Positions 10,961 to 19,557 of a DNA stretch of 64,000 bases are shown piece by piece. Below the pieces are notes generated by a model. That model saw nothing but the letters and a program-made list of their open reading frames with translations, had not been told where the DNA came from and did no database searches. The first letter of the stretch is position 1. Every line of letters starts with the position of its first letter. Origin of the DNA: Phytophthora colocasiae (taxonomy: Eukaryota > Oomycota > Peronosporomycetes > Peronosporales > Peronosporaceae); the NCBI GenBank assembly GCA_018806915.1, contig JAGKQI010000105.1, positions 248,001 through 312,000 of the forward strand. Reading direction: 5' to 3'. The position numbers and the translations under genes were made by a program.

Positions 10961-11500
10961 CTACGCCAGCAAGAACTTGGTGAACTGCGGACTTTTATAT
11001 GCAATGGGATGCCGCGAGATAGCAAACTGCTCCTCGCGCTCTTCCAGTACATTGTCGTTGTAGCGTCCTCGTAAGTACGTCCAAGCGTTCGCCTTGGGCA
11101 TCTCTGGAAGCGCTGGATGCGTTTCAAATAGGTATTGCTGAGCTGCAGGCACGTTCCTCTCGTTGGCCATGAGCTCCGAGATCTCTGCGTGCATCGTCTT
11201 GAACTCCGAGTACCGTTTGGCGATGCGCACCTCGTTGGTCGGATCCTGTGCGCTCGTGCCACAGAAGTGATAGAACATGGCACCGTCCTCATCCGCGACC
11301 ACTTTGACTACTGAGAAGATGATGACGCCTCGTGGCAGCGTTTTCGGTTTGGTTACTGCGTTGTCAATCCAGTCGTGGTTGCGAACGGGACCCACGTCTG
11401 GCCCTCCAGGGCGTTTGGCCACTGACAGTTCCGTCATAGAAAACTCCAGCCCGTTGAACCTCAGCGTGTTGTCATCCGACGTTGACTGTGTGCAGCCCAT
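10961..11500 (-). CDS. Short lipid-anchored PX-like protein, MGCTQST start, final helix shortened
   Basis: 179 residues, ATG at 11500. MGCTQS gives Gly2/Cys3/Ser6 for N-myristoylation plus palmitoylation. The acidic linker of its relatives is almost absent: only about 55 residues precede the PX-like fold. PX landmarks are present: FSVVKVVADEDGAMFYHF, AKRYSEFKTMHAEI, ALPEMPKANAWTYLRGR and the following helix (EEREEQF). Compared with the neighbour at 11885-12454 (QQFVKILNAVASHPIAF) this copy reads EQFAISRHPIAY, about five residues fewer, in frame, so the last helix is shortened. This may weaken folding or mark a diverging copy. An Inr/FPR-like site lies 41 nt upstream. Confidence 0.8.
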   Translation of the reverse strand: MGCTQSTSDDNTLRFNGLEFSMTELSVAKRPGGPDVGPVRNHDWIDNAVTKPKTLPRGVIIFSVVKVVADEDGAMFYHFCGTSAQDPTNEVRIAKRYSEFKTMHAEISELMANERNVPAAQQYLFETHPALPEMPKANAWTYLRGRYNDNVLEEREEQFAISRHPIAYKSPQFTKFLLA

Positions 11501-11884
11501 TGAAGCAAGTCTATTGATGTGTCAGTGTCTGTCTTGGCGAAAGATTGGAAATGGCACCACGTCGTGACTCCCATCATGGTGGCGGAAAAGAACAAGTGGC
11601 AGAGCATGTTGCTGCAATCCGGTCTCCAGCTGAACCTCTCTCTCCTGCGTGACACTGATGCACTGTCAAGCCACAAGGCACCAGTCGACAGAAGTTGGCC
11701 AAAATTAACACCAAGCATCCGGCGTCGGAACTGTGTGGCGTCAATGCATTTCGTCGCTCAGCTCAGCCTCTTGACGCTCAACTCATTTCTACAAGCGACT
11801 ATCAATAGGAAGAGTAGAACAGTAGTTCGGATGGAGAACGTATATTTATTGGGGAGAATCTTCCGTCGGTCTCAAAACTGTGAT
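11501..11884. other. Intergenic spacer
   Basis: 384 nt between two PX genes. Apart from the Inr/FPR-like site at 11541-11556 I see nothing supported in it. Confidence 0.4.
11541..11556 (-). promoter_or_regulatory. Inr/FPR-like core promoter of the short PX gene
   Basis: Minus-strand 16-mer TGCCATTTCCAATCTT matches about 11 of 16 consensus positions (CATTYYN core then A/T and T-rich end), 41 nt upstream of the ATG at 11500. Confidence 0.4.
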
Positions 11885-12454
11885 CTAAGTCATGAAATCC
11901 GAGAACGTTTTGCTCTGGAAGGCGATCGGGTGAGATGCGACAGCGTTCAGGATCTTGACAAACTGTTGCTCGCGCTCTTTCACCACGTGCTGGTTGCCAC
12001 GGCCCAGCAAGTAAGTTACAGCGTCTGCCCTGGGCATCCGAGGAAGTGCCGGGTACGTCTGGAACTTATCCTGATCTTCGGGTTTAACGTTCTTCTCGCT
12101 GGCCATGAGCTTGGAGATGGCTGCGTGCATATCCTTAAACTCCGAGTAACGCTTGCACACATGCACTTCCACACTGGGATCCGCTGGGTTAGAGCCGTCG
12201 AAGTTGTAGAATGCGACACCGTACTCGTTGATGCTGACCTCACCCGGAACGAACCGAAGTGCGAAGTCACGAGTCTTCACCTCTACGGTCGGATTCTCCA
12301 TCACCGGAGTAGGTTCCGCCTCGGCTTCGACAGTCTCCGTCGCCGGGACGTTTTCATCGACTTGCTGCTCGACAACCGGCGCCAAAACTTCGACCTGAGC
12401 AACGTTCGGGTCAACCACGTCCTGCTCGCTCGTTTTCGATTGAGTGCAGCCCAT
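11885..12454 (-). CDS. Lipid-anchored PX-domain protein, MGCTQSK start
   Basis: 189 residues, single exon, ATG at 12454. MGCTQSK predicts N-myristoylation at Gly2 and palmitoylation at Cys3. A short acidic linker (about residues 10-58, rich in Val, Glu and Ala) leads into a PX domain of about 125 residues: FVPGEVSINEYGVAFYNF, CKRYSEFKDMHAAI, the proline-rich loop PALPRMPRADAVTYLLGR, then KEREQQFVKILNAVASHPIAF and a C-terminal FSDFMT. It is the most compact complete member of the array and a good reference for the shortened copy at 10961-11500. Membrane-tethered phosphoinositide binding is inferred from the two motifs. Confidence 0.87.
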   Translation of the reverse strand: MGCTQSKTSEQDVVDPNVAQVEVLAPVVEQQVDENVPATETVEAEAEPTPVMENPTVEVKTRDFALRFVPGEVSINEYGVAFYNFDGSNPADPSVEVHVCKRYSEFKDMHAAISKLMASEKNVKPEDQDKFQTYPALPRMPRADAVTYLLGRGNQHVVKEREQQFVKILNAVASHPIAFQSKTFSDFMT

Positions 12455-13032
12455 TTTGAAAGAAGGTGCAGTGAAAGTACGGACTCTTTTCGACTTGAGG
12501 AAGACCGTGGAGAATGGAGAATGCCAAACGTTGTTTGCACGTGGTGCTGACCAGCCTACTCCTTTTCACTGTCGTTTGCCGCTGGGGCACAGTGCCAAAA
12601 CCTTTTTTCTCAGAGAGCTCCATCGCCCGTATGGAGCGCCGGCTGTGCTTCGTCAAGCGACTGAAGCGCATTTCTTACGTGACGAAGAGTATTACGAACG
12701 CTGCCCTTGCTGTTAAGCGTAGCCAGGTGGTTTGCGAAACGGTGAAGGCAACGCAAGCGAGTGCTGATGGCCAGCACCACATTGCCATCTGAATCTCATC
12801 TCGAATGAACGACTAGGAGACATAACGTTACAGTTGCAATATGTTTGGGATTCCTGATCTGACGAATGAGCACTCGCACTGTCAAACAACCAGAGAACAG
12901 AAGTATGAGTGCAGCACCAGTGGCGAGTTTCCTGGATTTCTATTGTCAAGAAGCGTAATAGAGATTTAAAGGCAGAGTACATTTTACATAGCGCAAAAGT
13001 AAGATGTTGCTTTAAGCTCTTCCTAGTCTAAC
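12455..13032. other. Intergenic spacer
   Basis: 578 nt. A CATTCTCC-rich stretch about 60-75 nt upstream of the ATG at 12454 could hold an initiator but matches the consensus poorly. No gene or repeat is supported. Confidence 0.4.
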
Positions 13033-13968
13033 TTACGCCAAGAAAGCCTTGAATACGTCGCTCTGAGATGCCACCGGGTGTGCAGCAATAGCATTAAGAA
13101 GAGCAGTGAATTGCGTCTTGCGCTCCTGCAGCATCTTCTGGTTCTTACGACCTTGCAGTAGTGAGGCTTTGGGCAGCGCTGGAAGAGCTGACGTCTTGCC
13201 GTCCTGGTTGTCAGTCAACTGCTGTGAGAGCTGTGCGTGCAGAGTCTTAAACTCCGAGTACCGCTTGGATACGTGCACGTCGTTGGCCGGGTTACTCGAA
13301 TCGGAACCGTCAAAGTTGTAGAATGCAACGCCCTTATCGTTGAACGTCACATCCTCAGCTTTGAACGTCAAGGTGTTTTCGGGCTTGACTTCACTAACGG
13401 GTGCAGCAGCGACTTCCAACTTCGGCTCCTCAACAGCAACCTCTTCTTCAGCCGGCGTCTCAACAGGGACCTCCTCCGACTTCGGGGGTTCTTCATTGAC
13501 AACAGGCTCGGATTTGGGAGCTTCAGGCTCAGCTTCAACTGAGACCTCCTCCGCTTGCACTTCCAGGGCCGTCTCCTCCGCCTCAACAGGATCTTCAATC
13601 TTCTCAACGACCTTCTCCTCGTCTTCAACAGCGTCAGTCTTTTCGTCAACTTCCTCAACTTCGGCAGCGGGGGCTTCCTCCACTGGAGTAGCAACTTCTT
13701 CAGACTTTGGAGCGTCTTCGACGGCAGCAGGTTCTTCAACTGTAGCAGGCTCGTCAACTGCAGGTTCCTCCGATGTGGGGGCCTCTTCAACTGCCACCGA
13801 AGCAGACGCAGGTGGAAGTTCGTCAGCAGAAGCTGGTGGAGCTTCGACAACCGTTTCAGGTTCGGTGACCTTGATGCTCTCCGGTACGGGCGTCTCGACA
13901 GCAGGAACATCTACCGATACACGCTCCACGACCTGGTCGGTGGATGTCTTGGATTGACTGCAGCCCAT
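13033..13968 (-). CDS. Lipid-anchored PX-domain protein with long acidic linker, MGCSQSK start
   Basis: 311 residues, ATG at 13968. MGCSQSK gives Gly2, Cys3 and Ser6 for dual acylation. Residues 10 to about 195 are almost entirely Glu, Val, Ala, Pro and Ser in short repeats (EEPAVDEPA, VEEAPAAEV type), probably an extended acidic spacer. The C-terminal about 110 residues are PX-like: LTFKAEDVTFNDKGVAFYNF, SKRYSEFKTLHAQL, ALPKASLLQGRKNQKMLQER, FTALLNAIAAHPVA and FKAFLA. The loop between core strand and proline motif is shorter than in classical PX domains (the QQYLF or DKFQT segment of relatives is missing). It has the best Inr/FPR match in the window 38 nt upstream. Linker length differs widely between copies (about 50 to 290 residues), suggesting repeat-driven expansion. 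Confidence 0.87.
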   Translation of the reverse strand: MGCSQSKTSTDQVVERVSVDVPAVETPVPESIKVTEPETVVEAPPASADELPPASASVAVEEAPTSEEPAVDEPATVEEPAAVEDAPKSEEVATPVEEAPAAEVEEVDEKTDAVEDEEKVVEKIEDPVEAEETALEVQAEEVSVEAEPEAPKSEPVVNEEPPKSEEVPVETPAEEEVAVEEPKLEVAAAPVSEVKPENTLTFKAEDVTFNDKGVAFYNFDGSDSSNPANDVHVSKRYSEFKTLHAQLSQQLTDNQDGKTSALPALPKASLLQGRKNQKMLQERKTQFTALLNAIAAHPVASQSDVFKAFLA

Positions 13969-14489
13969 GGTGATGAAGATGGACTCGAGGTGAGTAGGAA
14001 CGAGGAAATTCGGGAATGAACTCTAAGTGAAAGGCAGCCTCTCCCGACGTCTCCAGCCAACAAGTCGGCGCCTGTCCGGACGCCCTGGCACTGCCAGGTG
14101 CCAGTGGCAGAGACTAAGAGGTGGTGTAGAGGCAGCACCGCGCATCTCGAAGCCATCTGCAGCTTCTTCTCAACGACATGTGCGAGTATCAGCACGTTAC
14201 TCACTACTGGAGACAATCGGCACAAGGGCCATCTGTAAGCTGGAAGCCTTTTGACCACCCCCGCGTCGACAGACATCTCTGGATCTAATGGCTGTAGTCG
14301 CACTGCGAATGCGGATCGACCGGATGAAGACGAAGGAGTTTACTTTTGGGGATGATTCGTTACATGTTTGTACAGGCTTACAGTTCATATCGACTAGAAG
14401 CGTCACCCTGTTGACGCTAGTGCTGTTGCTGCTGCTCGCTCAGTCTATATACCTAAACTACCGATGGCAGGTATGCTCCCGGCCGAGCT
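13969..14489. other. Intergenic spacer
   Basis: 521 nt holding the promoter of the downstream PX gene at 14006-14021. No gene seen. Confidence 0.4.
14006..14021 (-). promoter_or_regulatory. Inr/FPR core promoter of the 311-residue PX gene
   Basis: Minus-strand GTTCATTCCCGAATTT matches the oomycete Inr/FPR consensus GCTCATTYYNCAWTTT at 14 of 16 positions. It lies 38-53 nt upstream of the ATG at 13968, the expected distance for a short 5' leader. Confidence 0.7.
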
Positions 14490-15269
14490 CTACGCCAGGA
14501 ACGCCGTGAACGGAGCGCTCTGTGACGCCTCCGGGTGCTGTGCGATGGCGTTGAGCATCTCGACAAAGACCGTCTCACGTTCCCGCAGTAGAGCCTTGTC
14601 ATTGCGGCCCTGCAAGAAGGACGTGCCGGGCATACTCGGTAGCTCCTCCTTAGTCATGAGCTTGGCCATGTCGGCATGAAGAACCTTGAACTCCGAGTAC
14701 CGTTTGGTCAGATGCACCTCGTCACCGTCGGTGTTGGAGCCGAGGATCTCGAAGAAGGCCACGCCGATCGTGAAAGATACTTTGTCGGCGATAAACGTCC
14801 AGACGGAGGCACTTACACTCGTCGCAGCAGATTTCTCTACGACGGAGGACTTCTCCTCCTGCACTTCGACTTGTTCCTCAGTCTCCACTTCGGGCTCCAT
14901 TGGGTGTTCTTCTTCCTGCTCGACAGCTGGACCTTCCTCTTCAACTACAGGCTGTAGTGCACCTGCACTTGCAGCCGCGACGGGCTCTTCCACCATGACG
15001 GGCTCTTCAACCGTCGTGACGGGCTCTTCAACCGCTACGGGGTCTTCAACCTGCTGCTCTGCGGGCTCCTCTTTGGTAACGACCTCTTTCTCTTGCTCCT
15101 CTTCGGTCTCCTCCTCGACCGGTGCAGGTGGGACGCTGCTGCTCGTCTCCTCATTCTCCACGATGATTTCGGTGAAGGCGAGTTCCATGGAGGGTTTGCC
15201 ACACTCGGACGGAGGCGCCGTGATCGGTTCGATGACGACGTCGTTCGCCTTGGATTGACTGCAGCCCAT
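14490..15269 (-). CDS. Lipid-anchored PX-like protein, MGCSQSK start
   Basis: 259 residues, ATG at 15269. MGCSQSK again predicts N-myristoylation and palmitoylation. Residues about 10-150 are an acidic Glu/Val/Pro linker with repeated VEEPV units. The C-terminal about 105 residues resemble PX: VWTFIADKVSFTIGVAFFEI, TKRYSEFKVLHADM, LPSMPGTSFLQGRNDKALLRER and FVEMLNAIAQHPEA, ending FTAFLA. As in the 311-residue neighbour, the central loop is short, so these two form a subgroup. It is the first gene of the head-to-tail array and is divergent from the ribosomal protein gene at 16270. Confidence 0.85.
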   Translation of the reverse strand: MGCSQSKANDVVIEPITAPPSECGKPSMELAFTEIIVENEETSSSVPPAPVEEETEEEQEKEVVTKEEPAEQQVEDPVAVEEPVTTVEEPVMVEEPVAAASAGALQPVVEEEGPAVEQEEEHPMEPEVETEEQVEVQEEKSSVVEKSAATSVSASVWTFIADKVSFTIGVAFFEILGSNTDGDEVHLTKRYSEFKVLHADMAKLMTKEELPSMPGTSFLQGRNDKALLRERETVFVEMLNAIAQHPEASQSAPFTAFLA

Positions 15270-16269
15270 AGTGTTGAGAGGGAGGGGGGAGAGAGAGAGT
15301 TGGTTGCTGGTAGACTTTGGAGGAACAAAGGAAGTTTGGGAATGGCCTTCAGAGGTGGATCCATGGCCAGATTAGATCGGTTCCGGGCGTTTTCTTAGCT
15401 GAGCACTTCCATTGGACTGCTAAACGGCGCTCCTCCTTCACGTAGCGTTTGGGGCCTTCTCTCTTCACTGAGACACAAAAAACGGATGCGATTCGAATGC
15501 ATGAGGCCTTCACTTCCAAACCTGTGGTTACACAGCGTCTGATACATTTCTGGCATACATTTCTGGCTGTGGTAACGGACAAGAGCTTTGCTTTCACGTC
15601 GTCAATTTTTCCTAGGCAAGCATTGGAGTCCGTCCATAAGTCCTGTATTGCGTGAGTAGGGTGGGCTTCCTCGTCTTGGACGAAGAGGCATGAAGTTACT
15701 ACTGTACGGGATGCTCCTCACCAAAAACAGTGGCGCTGCTCGTTCCCTGAAAACTACTACTGCGGTTACTTGCTAATCATCTCCCCAGTGAAAGCCTTGC
15801 AGTGTTGTCACTACTCGGTGCCAAGCATGGAGTGCTACGTCTGGACTTTTCATCTGAAAGGCGAGAAACCCCATACAAGGCCATTCACTTGGAAGTTATT
15901 CGTTCAAGGATTTCAGCCAGAAGGCGACATGCAAGAACCCATCCAATTCTTCCCCGATATGGCTACACGTATCTTCGATCTTTAGCGCAGAAATAGTGTG
16001 GCTACCAAGAAAGGCTCACTCAATACCTGCGCAACAATGGCGAGTGTCTATCTCTACGTCTGACTGCTGCATGTACATGCACGACATCGCAGCTTTAATT
16101 CAAATCCGTATTTAGCCGAAACTCATCAGTTGTACCTCTATTTAGGTACAAATATACCGGTTCTCACTCGGTATTAGGCCAAATCGATTGGCTGGGCTTG
16201 GTCCTTCAGCGGCGCCACTCGCTTTAGCTAAAACATTCGGGAAAAGCTAGCTCACCAGGAACACTCACC
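15270..16269. other. Divergent intergenic region between PX gene and RPL31
   Basis: 1,000 nt between two divergent starts (15269 minus, 16270 plus), so it should hold two promoters. An Inr/FPR-like site for the PX gene is at 15332-15347. I could not pick a convincing initiator for RPL31. No coding region is supported. Confidence 0.4.
15332..15347 (-). promoter_or_regulatory. Inr/FPR-like core promoter of the first PX gene
   Basis: Minus-strand GGCCATTCCCAAACTT, about 12 of 16 matches to GCTCATTYYNCAWTTT, 63-78 nt upstream of the ATG at 15269 and followed by a CT-rich leader. Confidence 0.5.
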
Positions 16270-16783
16270 ATGGTCAAGGAAACCAAGACTCGCAACACCA
16301 AGCGCTCGCCGGACGTTGTCGCTCGCGACTACACCATCAACCTGCACAAGCGTCTTCACGGATGGTATCCTTTTTAACCTACTTTTTTTATTGCATTTCC
16401 CACACACACACTGCATATTCCCCACTCGGTTTTACCGTAGCTCCCACCTTGGAGACTTCCTTGACTTTCTCTCTGCGTTGCTATTTGGTTGCAAATTGCT
16501 ATTATTATTATACAGCGTCTTTAAGAAGAAAGCCGCCCGTGCCGTGCGTGCCATCAAGAAGTTCGCTCAGGTGACCATGAAGACCCAGGACGTGCGCATC
16601 GACTCCAAGCTCAACAAGTTCATCTGGTCCAAGGGTGTGCGTAACGTGCCCTACCGCGTGCGTGTGCGTCTTTCGCGCAAGCGTAACGATGACGAGGACG
16701 CCAAGGAGAAGCTCTACACGCTTGTGCAGCACGTGCAGGTGGCTACCTTCAAGGGCCTCCAGAACGACACCGTCGACGAGTAA
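16270..16783 (+). CDS. RPL31: 60S ribosomal protein L31
   Basis: Structural protein of the large ribosomal subunit near the polypeptide exit. Two exons: 16270-16364 and 16516-16783, with a 151-nt GT-AG intron ending in a T-rich tract plus TATTATACAG; the split codon TG|C gives 120 residues. Exon 1 encodes [20 protein letters not shown] and [11 protein letters not shown], the family's conserved N-terminal region; exon 2 encodes [45 protein letters not shown] and a C-terminal acidic tail. Length is normal for L31. The intron is about twice as long as most in this window. It is convergent with the DnaJ gene. Confidence 0.96.
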
Positions 16784-17417
16784 GCTACTGGATTGTGAAG
16801 CCTCCTACGCGTTTCCCAGGCTTGTGTCTTCTTTCTAGCTGCTAAGTGGTGCCTTAAAGGGCCATGCAGTGCTGGAAAATGATACTTGTCTAGCGTGAAC
16901 TTCCTTCCTTGCCGGGGAGTGGAAACGGCTCGTGTTGAGCTCTTTTCATCAAGAATCAATACAAGACGTATCCATTTGCGGTTTCCCACTTTTATTTGCT
17001 TGTGTTATTGAGATAACTCAGTTGGTTAAGAGTATACATGTACGCCTGATAAGGAAGTTGTTGAGATTCATGCTCGAGCTTTAGGTTCAAATTATCAGCA
17101 GTCGGATGAACAATTCAAATGCTAAACGGTGCTGCTCAACACGCTCAACTCATTAATGCTCAGGCGAGAATCAACAGTCTCTGGTTAGATCGGAAGCTTT
17201 TCTCTCATGAACAATAACAACGGTACAGAAGTGTTTTTGTATGTTTTTTCTCTTTCTTCTTAACGTATGGTTCGCTACTGGAAAGCACTGGCGCAGTGAT
17301 CGCAAAAACGCACTCCGATGGCTGAACAAACTCCAGACCAACCATGCATGCGCTCAACAACACCGCACACAGCGCCGTCGTCCTTTGCAGAGTCTAACCT
17401 TCTCGCCTGCACACCTC
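16784..17417. other. Convergent intergenic region with a tRNA-like relic
   Basis: 634 nt between the 3' ends of RPL31 and the DnaJ gene. It holds the degenerate tRNA-like sequence at 17001-17100; otherwise nothing is supported. Confidence 0.45.
17001..17100 (+). pseudogene. Degenerate tRNA-Ile(GAT)-like sequence, possibly a SINE head
   Basis: The sequence has an A-box-like TAACTCAGTTGGTTAAGAG with an intact 4-bp D stem (ACTC/GAGT), an anticodon-loop-like CGCCTGATAAG as in tRNA-Ile(GAU), and a B-box-like GGTTCAAATTA. The anticodon stem, T stem and acceptor stem do not pair, and about six extra bases separate the D arm from the anticodon arm. It is therefore not a functional tRNA: either a tRNA pseudogene or the promoter-bearing head of a tRNA-derived SINE. 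No clear 3' tail or target duplication was found. Confidence 0.5.
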
Positions 17418-18677
17418 CTACTGCTGCTGGCACTGCACGCGCTGGCCGCCACGCTCCTCGTCTGAGTCGTACGCCTCGCGCTGTTGCTGTTCGGCCTTGG
17501 CGGCCTCAGCGTCAAACTCCGACAGGAAGCACTCCTCCGAATCGGCCACAGGCACCAAAGGTGTAAGGGCGGGCAAAGTGCTCTTGAGCATGCTCAGCTG
17601 CTTCTCCGACAAGCTGCCGCTCTCCGGGAACAGCACCTTGAACAGGATAACGAGCTGGCCCTTCACAAACGGGTTTCCGTGAGTAGGCATACCTTCGCCG
17701 TGCACAGCCTTAAACTGGTTCGGCTTGATGATCTCGCCAGGTCGCGTCTTAATGTGTAGGTGGCGGCCGTCCAGGTGCTCCACAATCATCTCAAAGCCGC
17801 AAAGGGCCTCCACCAGATTAATCTTCTTCTCCATGATGAGGTTGCCTCCCTTCCGCTGGAAAGTGGCGTGTTCCTTCTCCTGCACCACAAAAATAATGTC
17901 ACCGGGAACAGTTCCGGGGGCCTGGTCAGCTTCGCCCGAGAACGTAATGCGCTGGCCGTTCCGCATGCCCTTTTCAATGTGCACCTCCAGAACCTTGCGC
18001 TCTTTCGTCACCTTCTTTCCCTTGCAGCCCTTGCAACGGTCGCTCTCGCGAATGCTCTTGCCCTGGCCGCGGCAGTCCGGGCACACGCTCTGCATCTGCT
18101 GCACCATGCCGGGGGCGATGTGGCGCAGCTGAACGCGCATACCACGTCCCTGGCACGTGTCACACGTCTTCTCGGCTCCTTCAGCACCTCCACGGCCTTC
18201 GCAACGGCTGCACAGCACGTCACGGTTCACGGCCAGCTTCACTGTCTTGCCGTTGTATAGGTCCTCGAGCGATACCTTCAGCGGGTGCGTCAGATCCTCT
18301 CCCTTCTGCGGTCCACGCGGCCGACGACTTCCACCCTGGCCACGGAAGAACTGGCTGAACAGGTCGCTGGCATCTGCGCCACCTCCGCCGTTCTGGAGAC
18401 CTTCCTCGCCGTACTGGTCGTAGAGCTCGCGCTTCTCCGGGTCAGACAGCACCTCGTACGCCACTGTGATGGTCTTAAAGAGCTCCGGGTCGCCGCCCTT
18501 GTCCGGGTGGTTCTTCAGCGCCAATTTACGGTAAGCTTTCTTGATCTCCGCGGCCGTGGCCGTCTTGGCTACACCCAGAGCCTCGTAGAACTTGTTGTTG
18601 TCCACGGGCTTGGACGGACCGCCCGGGCCGCCCTCAAAGCCGCCGCCGAAGAAACTTTCGAAGCCGCCGCCAAACAT
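17418..18677 (-). CDS. Type I DnaJ/Hsp40 co-chaperone with CaaX-like end
   Basis: 419 residues, ATG at 18677. It stimulates Hsp70 ATPase and delivers unfolded clients in the cytosol. Domains: a Gly/Phe-rich N-terminal extension (residues 1-28), J domain (about 29-92, with HPD at 57-59), a Gly-rich linker, a zinc-finger region with four CxxC repeats ([32 protein letters not shown]), then the two beta-barrel client-binding domains and a dimerisation end. The last four residues, CQQQ, fit a farnesylation (CaaX) motif, as in the Ydj1/DNAJA group, and predict partial membrane association. The 28-residue Gly/Phe-rich stretch before the J domain is unusual, since J domains normally start near residue 5. 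Confidence 0.95.
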   Translation of the reverse strand: MFGGGFESFFGGGFEGGPGGPSKPVDNNKFYEALGVAKTATAAEIKKAYRKLALKNHPDKGGDPELFKTITVAYEVLSDPEKRELYDQYGEEGLQNGGGGADASDLFSQFFRGQGGSRRPRGPQKGEDLTHPLKVSLEDLYNGKTVKLAVNRDVLCSRCEGRGGAEGAEKTCDTCQGRGMRVQLRHIAPGMVQQMQSVCPDCRGQGKSIRESDRCKGCKGKKVTKERKVLEVHIEKGMRNGQRITFSGEADQAPGTVPGDIIFVVQEKEHATFQRKGGNLIMEKKINLVEALCGFEMIVEHLDGRHLHIKTRPGEIIKPNQFKAVHGEGMPTHGNPFVKGQLVILFKVLFPESGSLSEKQLSMLKSTLPALTPLVPVADSEECFLSEFDAEAAKAEQQQREAYDSDEERGGQRVQCQQQ

Positions 18678-19557
18678 GTTAGTTATTCTATGGGAGGGGG
18701 TGTTACTGTGTTAATGTATCAGACTGGGGGTATGTCTTTCCCTGCTTCGAGTCTCTCTGTGTGGACTGCGCGGGTTCGAGACTGGCTGGCTGAGGGAGGG
18801 GGAGGAAAAAGGGGAGTTAGTGTGGAGCACTCCACGAAAGACCTGGAGCAAGCGAAAGATCGTGGAAATGTGAGACGGTATACAAACACCAAGTCAATTC
18901 GATTTCTGGAAGGTTCTCTGGACCGAATGCCGACCGACCGAATACGACCGACCGGGAAAAGGTGTGACCTTGTAGCCAACACAAACGACTTTTACATCAT
19001 TCTAGAAGCAGAAAACTTCCGACTAGCATTTACCTAAGAGGAGCTGCAGAGATGAGAATGCCAAGTGATCAAACACACATTAATTGAGTCGTAGAATTCT
19101 GTATCAGAAACTCGAGAACACAAGCTTTGCGGACGACGTCAGCCTCTCGGAATGCGTCATCGATCAACATCTGGTTGGAGACGCTGTTAAACAGCAACGG
19201 AGGTCAAGAGAAGCGTATCCGATAAGGTGCTGCTGCTGCTGCTGCTGGGCCTCAGAGGCGGTCGACAATCCTTCAGTCTCCTTTCGCTGCTCGCGCTTCG
19301 TTGCGTTGAGGCTGATCGGAATGCACGAGACATCATCTTTTGAGTCAATCACAACGATGAATGAAAACCTGACCTATAATGATGGAAATAATACGAGGGG
19401 GCCTGCTTCCTGTAGTGCTACGATGGTCCTGAACGTATATACTGGCCGGTTCGACGTAACTTGCGCTGTCGCTCTCAATACAACGCCCTCGTGAAACACA
19501 AGCACCAGGTCACTCGTGGCGTTGACAGTTGGCTTGCCTTTCCTCGTTGAGCCCACT
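18678..19557. other. Intergenic region
   Basis: 880 nt between the DnaJ start and the cyclin 3' end. A TGC trinucleotide run (five to six units) near 19228-19245 is the only repeat. A plus-strand open frame at 19084-19494 has no ATG start and no recognisable protein features. Confidence 0.4.

Noticed and set aside
16998..17100. Functional tRNA-Ile gene
   Set aside because: Only the D stem and loops fit; acceptor, anticodon and T stems do not pair.
19084..19494. 136-codon plus-strand frame between DnaJ and cyclin
   Set aside because: No ATG start, contains a CTG/TGC microsatellite coding for poly-Cys, no conserved features.
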